From Rhizophlyctis rosea (Eukaryota > Chytridiomycota > Chytridiomycetes > Rhizophlyctidales > Rhizophlyctidaceae): a stretch of DNA of 15,641 nucleotides. The notes under the pieces are model-generated. The model saw only the letters and a list, made by a program, of their open reading frames with translations. It was not told where the DNA came from and did not search any database. The stretch is from the NCBI GenBank assembly GCA_027596075.1, contig JADGJC010000590.1, forward strand, positions 1 to 15,641. The letters run 5' to 3'. This document shows, piece after piece, positions 1 to 8,928 of the stretch; position 1 is the stretch's first letter; every line of letters begins with the position of its first letter. The translations under genes were made by a program, and so were the position numbers.

Positions 1-1
1 A

Positions 2-277
2 CACGTGTCATACTCGCGTCCGGATGAGTGGACCCGGGGGCTTGCCTTTTGTATCACCCTGGAAGACCAGGAGGTCCTGCCTCACTTGCCCCTTTCCGAC
101 GTATTGAAATTTTTCGGTCCACGGTGCGACCACGAACATTTCACAGGGAAATATATTAATAAAAGCATCCCACCAGAACGCGTTCCCCCCAAGAAAAACT
201 GCATCCCACCTCAACCCCAACACCTTCCCTTCTCAGTCCAACACCCACCAGTACACCCAGATGTGGGATGCGGCTAG
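2..277 (+). CDS. possible 3' end of an unidentified gene (partial ORF)
   Basis: One frame is open from the left edge of the window to a TAG at 275-277 (about 91 residues). The first 50 or so residues have balanced composition and codon use (for example DEWTRGLAFCITLEDQEVL, then LSDVLKFFGPRCDHEHF). The last 35 residues are Pro/His-rich and look like untranslated sequence read through. An AATAAA lies inside the frame at 158-163, so the real gene may end earlier by splicing, or the frame may be chance. The other + frames stop early, and an antisense ORF (8-223) covers the same stretch. I do not recognise a family. Low confidence. Confidence 0.25.
   Translation, partial: HVSYSRPDEWTRGLAFCITLEDQEVLPHLPLSDVLKFFGPRCDHEHFTGKYINKSIPPERVPPKKNCIPPQPQHLPFSVQHPPVHPDVGCG
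158..163 (+). terminator. possible polyadenylation signal AATAAA
   Basis: A canonical AATAAA hexamer sits in the AT-rich stretch atatattaataaaagc. It could end a + strand transcript entering from the left. It overlaps the weak ORF 2-277, so only one of the two readings is likely to be right. Confidence 0.25.
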
Positions 278-618
278 TAGTCGCTTAATGTGCTGGCAAG
301 CTTGCGACCTTAATAATCGCCTGCTGTAGGGGGACAGCTCTCGGCTCTGGAAGTCGTAGTCACTTGGGACAGCCCTCACTCTGATAGTGTAGCTGCAGGG
401 GGGCGGTCTGCGCCTTTTTAGTCGCATGCCGTTTGGAACAGCTTCGGCTTTGCAGTCGTTCGCGGAAGGGGAGCAGCAATTTATTGTTGCAGGTGGATGC
501 TACTTCGCGACGTCCTTTCACATCATTGACTTCTCGCTGTCGGTGGCTTCATTGTGCGATCATTTCACCCATTACCATATGACTACCGCTATCACTGTCG
601 CGAAGTACTCCGCAGTGC

Positions 619-866
619 TCCTTGTTGCATATTCCGCTTCAATCCTCATACATCGCTATCCCCTTCACGATACTAGGGATCAGCCATACTCGTCTTAGTC
701 GAATTGACGCAACTGATGATTTCTGTCGGCACGATCATATCTTTTATTCGCAAGATGAAGTAGCGGAAACGGTTGAATGTCTGAACTTTGAGCATCCGGA
801 GTTTGGACTCGTCAAACGTTCAAAGGAGAAAAGTTGGCGCAGGCATGCCGACCTGTTGGATCTTAT
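619..866 (+). CDS. possible exon of an unidentified protein
   Basis: The frame is open from about 619 and reads into acidic/basic sequence typical of a real protein (DATDDFCRHDHIFYSQDEVA, then ETVECLNFEHPEFGLVKRSK and EKSWRRHADLLDLM). It meets a plausible splice donor right after an ATG codon (ATG|GTGAGA at 867), beyond which composition becomes T-rich. No in-frame ATG begins it, so it would be an internal exon with an acceptor near 680-700. A second frame nearby (426-698) is hydrophobic and may be noise. No partner exon downstream could be joined with confidence. Family unknown. Confidence 0.25.
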
Positions 867-877
867 GGTGAGATTTC

Positions 878-1000
878 GGTGTGATTTTCTAGAAAATTTC
901 TTCTTGTTGAGAACCTCATTCGTTTCCCGTTTTCTTTGGGTGTGATTTTCTATGAAAATGAACTTTTGTTGAGAACCTCATTCTTTTCCCGTTTTCTTTG
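878..1000. repeat. 61-bp tandem duplication
   Basis: Two adjacent copies, 878-938 and 939-about 1000, both begin ggtgtgattttcta and share ttgttgagaacctcatt and tttcccgttttctttg. They differ in an internal block (gaaaatttcttc versus tgaaaatgaactt) and a few single bases. They lie just after the possible donor at 867, so they are probably intronic or untranslated. Confidence 0.85.
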
Positions 1001-1005
1001 GGAGG

Positions 1006-1050
1006 TTTTTCTTCTTTTTCTTCTTTTTTTTCTTCTTCTTTTTTCTTTTC
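1006..1050 (+). repeat. 45-nt uninterrupted pyrimidine tract (TTC/TTTTC)
   Basis: Every base from 1006 to 1050 is T or C, in TTC and TTTTTC steps. It directly follows the tandem duplication. It could be a microsatellite or the polypyrimidine tract of a long intron. No function can be assigned from sequence alone. Confidence 0.8.
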
Positions 1051-1382
1051 GATGTTTTCGCCACCACCTTCACGACATCCCATGGACGATTGTGCAAGGC
1101 TTGGTCGCAAACTTTCAACGAGCTGTGAAGTTTCGTATTTGAAATAACTGTCAATTTCCCGATTAAAAGTTCGGGTTGGTTATTGCACAGTCATGCCGTT
1201 TTGAGGGCGCGGTTGTGCTGTTCTCTTTGCGCCACCAGAAAATCGCTTTCCGATTTTTGTGGCTGAAACGATATGCCACACAAACTTGCCCACACTGCAC
1301 TGCGAGAGGCCCACCTTCTCTCACAGATCTCCTTCTCCAAGCTTGTTCACCCACCTGCTTACCTTGTACAGTGTGATCAATA

Positions 1383-1664
1383 ATGGCAGAGCCCCTCTTT
1401 CAGCCGTCCAAAGAACTATCAGCTGTGATAGGCTTTTCTGGTCCTATCACAAAGTCCAGGGTGTATGCTCGCTTTCGCAAATACGCCCGTGACCACCGTC
1501 TGCACTGGCGCGCGTCTTTGACTTGCAACGAGAATTTACAGGTTTTGTTTGGTGGGATCGAAGAAGTGGATCTTTTTGACGTGGGAACGGTGAGTCTTTT
1601 GACTGACTGACCTGGCAGTCTTTGGTTGGTGTTGTAAAGGGTTGAAGAGTTGTTGCGGCAATGA
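1383..1664 (+). CDS. SWIB/MDM2-domain protein, small single-domain type (2 exons)
   Basis: Exon 1 (1383-1589) encodes 69 residues and exon 2 (1650-1664) adds Leu-Leu-Arg-Gln and TGA, giving 73 aa. The 60-nt intron has a GTGAGT donor at 1590, repeated CTGAC branch-point candidates, and an AG acceptor at 1648-1649. The protein is essentially one SWIB fold. FQPSKELSAVIGFSGPITKS matches the helix-1 'L S xE L A x V x G x' and 'T R S E V' region. Next comes RVYARFRKYARDHRL (the 'V x x x L W x Y I K x x x L' helix). NENLQVLFGGIEEVDLFDV is the hallmark 'D E K L x x L F G x x x V x x F' segment. In known families SWIB domains are chromatin-associated (SWI/SNF BAF60 subunits) or stand-alone small proteins. 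Role here is unproven. Start is the first ATG in frame. The next gene begins almost immediately, and a more distal acceptor (1766) would fuse the two. Confidence 0.75.
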
Positions 1665-1690
1665 ACGTGCTGTTGTTTCGACTGATACTC

Positions 1691-2834
1691 ATGGGTCACC
1701 GCGTACAGCATATACAACACCACCTGACACCCTTCACCGCCATCGACCCTGATTCTTACGTCCGAGTCGGCCGTCACAAGAGGCATCTCCTTCGGCGGCC
1801 TTCCTCTTCCCCTCGAAATAATATCCAAAATCTTCATTGAGTACACGTCTATTCAGAACACCAACGTCGTCTTCCGCGTCGGTGTCTTCCTGGCGCATAA
1901 ATACAAACACCCTTCCGTGCGTGACGCCATGGTCCCCATGCTTCGTTATGCATCGATGGACGATGCCGCTGCAACTGGCTCGATTCAATTACTGGACTGG
2001 TGGTTGGCCTGGCAAAGGAAACACCCGCACCATCGACGCCTTCCCGTCTCGTACCGCGCTCTATACAATGCCTGCGCGAATGGTCATATCGCCGTATTGA
2101 AGTGGTTCCTCGATCACAATGTCGGGTGGTTCGCGAAGTCCAATCCTATCGAGGCCGCTAGTCGGAAAGGGCAAATCGAGGTCTTGGATTGGTTGGCGCA
2201 ATTCGCTTCCAATATGACGTTTTCTCGCGACTTTCTCAATCAACCTTGCAGCAATGGGGACTTGGAGGCTATTCAATGGTGGTGGCGCTCCGGGCGGATG
2301 CCGGTACAAAAGGAAGACGGCATGGACAACGCGAGTCTTGACGGCAATATCGGCGTCTTAGAATGGTGGAGGACAAGTGGATTGCCGTTATATTATGATG
2401 AGTCTACAATGGACCAAGCGCAGGGTCCTGTAGTTCTTACGTGGTGGAAAGAGAGCGGTCTGCCACTAAAGTATAGCGAGACGGCAATGGCAAGGGCATG
2501 TGAGCTGGAACGCTTTGATATTTTAGAATGGTGGAAACGTAGCGGGTTAGTAATGATATATTCGACGGATTTGGTGGATGATGCGAGTGGTGAAGGCAAG
2601 ATTGCAGTTCTGGAATGGTGGAGGAGGAGTGGGTTGGAGGTTAAATATACGGAGGCAGCATTAGACGGGGCATTAGGGAGAGGACGGTTGGAAGTAGTAG
2701 AATGGTGGGCTCGCAGCGGGTTGGAGCTGAAAGTCTCGCGTCGATGTTATGGTACTGATTGGATTGACACGCTCGATCCGATGGTAGCTAGCCGGTGGTG
2801 GGAACTTTTGCACTCTAGACTTGGTTCGAAGTAA
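1691..2834 (+). CDS. WW-rich ankyrin-like repeat protein
   Basis: Coding is clear from about 1767 to the TAA at 2832-2834 (355 codons). An N-terminal LPLEIISKIFIEYTS resembles the first helix of an F-box-like segment. About nine repeats of roughly 28-30 residues follow, of the form D-x-A-S-x-x-G-x-I-x-V-L-E-W-W-R-R-S-G-L-x-x-x-Y-x-x-x. Examples are IGVLEWWRTSGLPLYYDES, VVLTWWKESGLPLKYSE, IAVLEWWRRSGLEVKYTEA. They keep the ankyrin-like A..G....L spacing but have a WW pair where canonical ankyrins have H/AA. Ankyrin arrays bind other proteins; the partner is unknown. The 5' end is uncertain: the frame is blocked by TGA at 1725-1727 and has no ATG before 1929. Options are a short exon 1691-1702 (MGHR) spliced 1703-1766, fusion to the upstream SWIB exon, or a start at Met 1929 that would discard the F-box-like part. 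The gene is convergent with Ubc6. Confidence 0.75.
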
Positions 2835-3119
2835 GATGAAAATACTATTCTGTTCCTTCAATGATATCAATAATGCTTTGCCAAATTCTGAGATGGATGC
2901 GTAAAGAAGATTGCTGTGACCCTTGCAAACAACATCACCGAACATATCATGTCAAATCATCAATTGCACGACATACGAGTGGAGCAAGAAAATTACAAGC
3001 ACAAACCCAAAATACAATTTACAGTAAGCCTACAAAGTATGACACATCAAAAAGTTGGTTCCTTTGAATGACGGCACAAGCAGCGACGCTTTGGCCCAAA
3101 TGCAGACCAGTATTCACCC
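2835..3119. other. convergent intergenic spacer
   Basis: This 285-bp spacer separates the stop codons of the ankyrin-like gene (+) and Ubc6 (-), so it must hold both 3' UTRs. No canonical AATAAA was seen on either strand. Short ORFs here are not credible. Confidence 0.7.
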
Positions 3120-4356
3120 TCATACACCTCCTTCGACTCGTGTCCAAACTTTTAGCACAACCAGGTAAAGGAACACTCCAACGATCACAGCTCTCCATAT
3201 GTTGCTTCTGATACCCTGCCACACTTCCGCCACACCAGGTCCACCTCCCCCATGTGCATGCCCCAGCCCCGCTCCGTGCTGCGAAGATGCCGTGCTGTTA
3301 TCCGACCCCTGCTTTCGCTGAGATGCGGAAGTGACTGACGTTTGTAGGACTGATCCCAGTGCCGAGGTGGGCACTGGTTCCGGCTCGGGTACGCATAGAT
3401 CGGGGAATAGATCTATAGTGGAACACGCCGTGTGAATCTCTCCTGCCCTGCTATAACACTTCATCCAGCTGAAAGTACCTCGAAATTTTGGATTTGCCAT
3501 ATTGAAGGCATGTGACTTCCGCGCGTACATTCGTTTTTCCTCTACGGTTGTCTTTATACTTCCGGTGGTTGGTGCGTCTTCCAACTGGTGACGAGACGAT
3601 GTCAGTAGGAGCATACAAATCGGCAAAGTTCTCCAATCCATTACCATGAAGCTAAGAAGTCCGGTAAGTATCGTAGCCACCGACCATGCTGGATTCCATG
3701 TTGCCGCTGCATTCAAGGAGTCCATGAACATAGGGTTGATCCTTAGACCTTGCGTCATATCAAACTTACGGTGGTAATCACTCATACTCAGGCACAATCG
3801 ATAATCAGTCTGAAATCGTCCATTCGGCGTGATCATTTTTATGGCTGGCGGCTGGAAGTGTTCAATATCAATGACACAATTCAAAGAATTGAGGGTAAAG
3901 CTAGGTGATGGTTACCTTGTAGGGATAGTCTGACGGGAAAATCACCTTCCCATGATATTCCCCTGCGCACAAATTGAGTCAGCTCCCTTGTATCAATATT
4001 CCGGAAAGTATGGTTCACAACGTATGGCCACGGATGACAATATAGAAAATCAGACTAACACTAACCGCCTGCAAGAAAACTGCACAATAAGTAATCATTC
4101 CCAACCAAGACCGAATTTTAGGAGAAAAACACATGCCTTCGTAAGGTGAGTCGGCCGGTCCTCGAATCACGTAGTGCCTGGACGAAAGGGAAACCCCGTT
4201 CAATATCGTACACGTCAGGAGAGCGCCGATACGACTTGCTACTCACCACTCCAATATGTTTGTGTCAAGCGGCTTCGCGGTGATGTAGTCTGGAGGGTTC
4301 TTCCGAATAGCCATATACTCTTTCATGAGTCGCTTATGGGCGCCTTTCGAGGCCAT
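3120..4356 (-). CDS. UBC6: ubiquitin-conjugating enzyme E2 J2 / Ubc6, tail-anchored
   Basis: Seven exons on the minus strand: 4247-4356, 4137-4177, 3916-3962, 3851-3770, 3706-3645, 3584-3479, 3412-3120. They join in phase to 741 nt, 246 aa, close to yeast Ubc6 (250 aa). Residues 1-37 start MASKGAHKRLMKEYMAIRKN. The UBC fold continues with HYVIRGPADSPYEG, FPSDYPYKPPAI, then TPNGRF (which replaces the HPN of most E2s in this subfamily). The catalytic Cys is C86 in RLCLSMSDYHP, followed by TWNPAWSVATILTGLLSFM and TTGSI. A Ser/Gly/Pro-rich linker leads to a C-terminal hydrophobic anchor at about residues 224-240 (VIVGVFLYLVVLKVW). Ubc6 enzymes sit in the ER membrane facing the cytosol and, with Doa10-type ligases, ubiquitinate ERAD substrates. 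Oddities: intron 2 is GC-AG, and the loop after SPYEG is one residue shorter than in yeast. Start codon context ATCATGG is good. Confidence 0.93.
3963..4136 (-). other. GC-AG intron (intron 2 of UBC6)
   Basis: The exon ends GAAG and the intron starts GCATGT, ending GTGCGCAG. A GCTGACTC branch-point candidate is near the 3' end. No GT donor nearby keeps the conserved SPYEG/YHGK reading in frame. At 174 nt it is the longest intron of the gene; an in-frame TGA lies about 110 nt in. Confidence 0.75.
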
Positions 4357-7300
4357 GATGTTTGGAAATACACAGTGGAGCTTGGTGAAAAAGAGATGGA
4401 TGCCGTTAGTCGGTGTATTGTTCTCTATGTGTTCAGCGATGAAGGACTGCAAAGTTATGTTGCGGAATAGGTAGACGAACAAACAGACGAACAGGTGTGA
4501 GCACTGAGAGCAGAGCAAAGGCATGCATACAAGATCACATCCAGGATGGGAGGACCGCATCTTCGGTGGCGCTGACGCCTGTGGAAAGAGCGCCGATTCG
4601 AATAAACAATTTTGGGATGGAATGGCAGTTGAACCACATGCTTTCAATTGATTCCAAAAAAGGCAGGAGGGCTCCAGGCTCTGTGCGATTCTAATTTTTG
4701 GATGTGATCAGCAACGAACTCTCCGAGAACTGCTCTAAGCCACACATTACAGCCACACGCCACAGTCACACGCGATCACCAACTCTGCCAACAGCCTGCC
4801 AATTTTCGTTGCTCTCTAAGTTTCTTCCATTCAAACACATTCTTCACATTGAGCTTTCCTCATCCAATTTTGAGACGTGCCTCGTACTCGTAGTCTTAGA
4901 TTCACCAGTGCGCTTGAGCCCTGCCGTTCTGAGTTGTTTGATACCCTCAGTTCGGAAAGTTGGAGCACCTGCTTTCATTCTCTTTTCCGCCAATGGTCCC
5001 ACCAGCAACTCCTATGGGGCCATGAACTTAGCTGCATGTCTCAAGTATCGACTCCGCATGCGGCACAGGTACACTTTCGTTTCTGTATGGGGGGTTGGGG
5101 GGGTGGGGTGAGTGGGCGTTCAAAACGCCATCAGGCCGAGTAGTTAGACTCGGGGGAGGGAGATCATGGGCACACTCGAAATTGTGGAGCGTTCGCATGC
5201 ACCGTAGCCAGAATACATGGGCTACCAGATGCATCCGAGCAGTATACTCGGTTGCTTTTGAAGTTTCCCTTGGAGGTCAGAACAACTGCGTGTATGATTA
5301 CGGCGGTTCACCGTGTCGGATCATGGGCGTGATGCCGCTCGATATGAGGAAGGCGGTGGGTTTCCCGCCTTGTGGAAGCACCTCACTGCGGTGAGCCTCA
5401 TTGGCCCCATCTACGGCAAACGGGGAGGTCGTTGGTCCAACCAGCAACGGTTGGATCCAATACTACGCGCTGGGCTTGCACACCACCCAGGATCGACCTC
5501 GTTAGCAATGTTGTTCTGGCACTACTCTTTGGGATTTTACTCGATGGGGGCGTATGTACATCATAAGCGACTCTCTTCAGGCACGTTTGGTGTTGTCTGG
5601 CTGGGGGTTGGTTGTGGTGTGCTAATTCCGGGAGTTGCATAACTCTCCGGCGTCCTCTAGAGTTCGGGCCAAAAGTGTGGGTGTGAGTCGACTGCCTCTG
5701 GCTCCTCATGCCGACATGGATGGAAGGGTGGGGTGAACTGCGTAGAGTGACATTGGGACCGGTGTCACATCGAACAATTCAGAAGATTCATGGTGCATTG
5801 CTCAAATGTCAATAACTTTTTACTAATATTCATTTTCACTTCCCACACCGGCCAAAGTGGAAGTCATGCCAAAACGACCGTAATAGCCGGTGGCCCTCTG
5901 GGCAGCTCTTTGTCCATGATTTTGGGTTATGCCATGCTTTATTTTCTGTAATACAATTGCAATTTCTCAAGAACGAAATTGATCCATGGTGCACGTCTTG
6001 TGGAAGGTGAACCTGTATTGTCTCTGCAATGGAATGAGAGGGAAGGGTTCTCCCCCACCAAAAGCTTCGACCATTTGCGTGCAATACCAACGAAATGTTT
6101 TCCCATAGCGTCCTTCTCTCGCAACAAGATTGGGTGCATCATGAGTTCATTACGTAACAACTTCCAATGAATAATAAAGCTGTCAGAAAAGCCGCACTCC
6201 AAACAGCTGAACACATCGTCCCCTTTCATGTCCACCAACAACCGTTCCCAACATGTTCATCAACATCCACCCATCCTTCCTACCCCCCACACTTGAATCG
6301 GACAGTCCGGCCGATTCAACACTGCGATCCAACTCTTCCACTCCCCCGCCCCCCACCATCCAACAAACCCAATCCTTGCTTGTTCATACAATCCCTTTAA
6401 TGGTGCCTGTGATGTGAAAAAACTTGACTGCGGAGCGGCATGTCCATGGACGACCTTAAGGAGGGCGGGCAGAAGGGAGGTTGGAGGCGTTCACCCGTTT
6501 TTGAGGAAAGGTTTATCAATTACTGCCATAATGCAGGGAACATTCTGTTGCAGGTCTCCTGCTGGGAGATTATTTGTATAAAACTTACAAGAACACTCGA
6601 CATTTTACATATGCTTGTTTCGCCAGCCCGCACCGACTGTGCATAGAATGCATAGCACCGTATCAATCTATACCAGCGACGAAGGGCAATCGGTCAGCTT
6701 CATCATTTGGGTCATCCTTCCATTATGCCTTTCCCGCCTGCGCAATCTCAAAACCAGCCAGAAGAACGTACCAATCTTAATTCTCCATTCAGCCTGTTAC
6801 ATCCCAATGGGTGCATTTCAGCGATCGGAGCGGGCAGCATACTCATGCACAAGGAATGTTTCGGGAATTCCCCAAGCATGGTTTTGTCGCCAAGAAGGGA
6901 TATGTGCGGCTTTCATCAGGCGTGAAGGGAAGTCCTCCGTGTCTGGCTTTGGGAGAGTGTGCTAAATGGGATCGTCAGAGACGTGAAGGCAGACAGGAAA
7001 GATAAACTGCTGAGAAACGCGCAATAATGGCGGGATCACTTTCGAACTCATGTTCTTTTCTCTTCCGCTTTCCGATCTGACCTTACCTTCCAAACACAAA
7101 AGCGGGCAATATGAGATGATCTTGCATGATCTTGCTGATCTGCATCACCCAATAATTCACAAGCTACCTTTTGAGCCCCACCAACAATAATGTGGTTCAC
7201 GGCATGCGCTTTCCGGCCCATTCTGGGATACTATTCGCCCTGATGCCAATGGTTCCCAAGATCCAAGTGATATTCATGTACTTCCCCACTCCCGTACTTC

Positions 7301-7887
7301 CCGTGTATGGGTTGGGGTTTGGCGGTTGTGAAGAATTGACCAAGAATGAAATGGTGTAGACCACCACTGGACGCTAGCTTTTAGTCGTGTATACCGCTAA
7401 GGCCGATATCTATCTGCATACCGTTGTTACATACTCTGTAAAAGGTATCTGGGGGGATACGTCGGCGTTAGGAAGAGAAAGTGGAGTGGATTGGAGTTTG
7501 TAGGCATGGCCTTGGTGACGCAGGGTAAATGATTCAGACGGTTTTGCCGAGAAGGTGCGTTGGAGGTTAGACATGATCTGGTCATGCCTCGCTCACACGT
7601 CAGACCTCATTGTGATGAGGCGTCAGCACAACTTTGCTGCTCTCTAAGGCGTTATCAAAGAGTCCCTGCGCAGATATACGAAAGTGGAGCATATTGGCTA
7701 AGGATGTTGGACCAATTGTTTCGTCTGCTGTTCTCAAGTTATAGACCTTGAGGTTTATAGTTTGTATCAAGAAAATCATCCAAAGGTGTCTGCGAAAAGG
7801 AAGACGTGGAATGGAGTCAATGGACCCGTTGACTCGTTGAGCCCACCGTCCGACAACCTGGACGTGGTGATGATTACATACACCCCT
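4357..7887. other. gene-poor region, no supported gene
   Basis: The right-hand flank of UBC6 (from 4357) should hold its promoter. Beyond it I find only short overlapping frames that begin with GTG/TTG or lack splice partners. The best candidates are + frames at 4877-5060 (followed by a possible donor CACAG|GTACAC near 5067), 5095-5394, 5313-5642 (partly hydrophobic C-terminal half) and 5979-6167. None shows a recognisable domain and they cannot be joined in phase convincingly. This may be a decayed gene, a non-coding transcript or plain intergenic DNA. A small 10-bp tandem repeat (atgatcttgc twice) is at 7116-7135. A GAGTCAA/TTGACTC hairpin is at 7814-7835. Confidence 0.5.
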
Positions 7888-7973
7888 CCCAGTGGACTCA
7901 TGAATGGTTCGATCCAGATTTTAGAAAAAAGTTGGCCCGCACACTCCAGTGAACCATTCATGAGTCCACTGGG
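7888..7973. repeat. inverted-repeat element, copy 1 (perfect 23-bp arms)
   Basis: The left arm 7888-7910 and right arm 7951-7973 are exact reverse complements over 23 bp, separated by a 40-nt loop. Similarity continues outward: acataca on the left flank (about 7877-7883) matches tgtatgt on the right flank (about 7980-7986). The folded RNA or extruded DNA would be a long stable hairpin. Copy 2 follows exactly 130 bp downstream. Confidence 0.9.
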
Positions 7974-8017
7974 ACCCCTGTATGTGCAATAGAGGCGCCA
8001 CGCTACTGTACAGGGTT

Positions 8018-8103
8018 CCCAGTGGACTCATGGATGGCTCGATCCAATATTTAGAGAAAAGTTGGCCCCCTGGATCCAGTGAACCATCCGTGAGTCGGGT
8101 GGG
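8018..8103. repeat. inverted-repeat element, copy 2 (diverged)
   Basis: Arms 8018-8040 and 8081-8103 with a 40-nt loop repeat copy 1 at a 130-bp period. The loop is similar to copy 1 (both contain gatcca, tttaga, aaaagttggccc and end tccagt). The arms still pair over most of their length, with three mismatches (two G-G, one C-A) and two T-G pairs. One arm position changed on both sides together (A-T in copy 1, G-C in copy 2). Confidence 0.85.
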
Positions 8104-8305
8104 ACGCCTGTACCTCGGCCTGGCGTGTGCATAAGCCACTGAAGCCAACCTGAAAGCCCAGCCAAGCCCAGATGCGTGGGAACATGGAAAGCTGATTCCC
8201 AAAGCTGCACCCTTTGCAATCTTAATCTCGGCACCCCATCAAAAGCCCTCTGTCCAAACCTCTATCGTCTTCCATTTTGCTTGTGCGAACCTTCTTCCTG
8301 CAGAT

Positions 8306-8676
8306 ATGGCACCTGAACCCATCAAGGAAACTGAGGACGGCCTTAGCCAATACGGGCGTCGCTCATCCGTCCGTCACTCAGACGCAGCCACAACCCTTGT
8401 ATGCCTATCTTGGGAACACAAACGGGAGAATTGTCCAGAATTTCCCGCTCAGAAGTGCGCGTTCTGGCACCGGGAGCGAAGCTGTCGGTTGCGATATAGT
8501 GAGCAAAGAGATGACGATCATGGTTGTATTGCGCTTTTGATACTGAACCTGTTTGCAAAGTCCCTGAGGCCGCTCACTTTCTATATGCTCTGAAGTGTGA
8601 GAAGTGCTACCGTGGCGTATACCTGAATTGCATCACCGAGTCGGACGATCAACTCGAGAACACTTTCCTTGACTGA
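8306..8676 (+). CDS. possible small cysteine-rich protein (2 exons)
   Basis: An ATG at 8306 in good context (gatATGG) opens a frame that splices cleanly: exon 1 8306-8498, intron 8499-8560 (GTGAGC donor, TACTGAAC branch candidate, CAAAG acceptor), exon 2 8561-8676 ending TGA. The 102-residue product starts MAPEPIKETEDGLSQYGRRS and carries seven Cys (33, 43, 51, 60, 77, 80, 88) and several His, including KCEKC, so metal binding or disulfides are possible. No family is recognised. The same frame beyond the TGA reads YNGD and then meets a GTATGT donor at 8690, so this could be the 5' part of a longer, interrupted gene. Low confidence. Confidence 0.35.
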
Positions 8677-8738
8677 TACAACGGAGACGGTATGTATTGA
8701 CTTCGAGATCTTCAGGAGACTTTGACTGATTCCTCGAG

Positions 8739-8928
8739 GATACGGGGCTTCTTGCGATTTCAATGCAATAGGTGTTGCCAGCAATGTAATGTTATCGCTC
8801 CAATTTGAGAATGCATCTGGTGCGACTGACCTTTACAGCGCCGGGCCCCAAGAAAAACACGGCCTCCCTCATGTGTACATCCAACTATTGCGGCAATGGT
8901 GGATGGCTCAAGTCAAGCGAGGATTGGA
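8739..8928 (+). CDS. possible exon upstream of the G/P/A-rich gene
   Basis: This frame is open from after a TGA at about 8723 and reads as ordinary protein (DFNAIGVASNVMLSLQFENA, then QEKHGLPHVYIQLLRQWWMA, then QVKRGL). It ends at a strong GTAAGT donor (8929). Splicing to an acceptor at 9222 (AACAG|T) joins it in phase to QEPFGPVSF of the downstream gene, with a 294-nt intron. A competing reading uses an acceptor at 8838 and a donor at 8995 in another frame. No domain recognised. Confidence 0.35.

Noticed and set aside
1400..1846. 148-aa minus-strand ORF
   Set aside because: Antisense to the SWIB gene and the start of the repeat gene, with no domain; the + strand has clear homology.
5836..6241. 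Minus-strand ORFs of 84 and 100 codons
   Set aside because: Both overlap each other and a + strand ORF, with no domain, splice partners or distinctive codon use.
7888..8103. Hammerhead ribozyme or CRISPR array
   Set aside because: No CTGATGA/GAAA hammerhead core was seen, and two 130-bp hairpin units in a eukaryotic context are not a CRISPR array.
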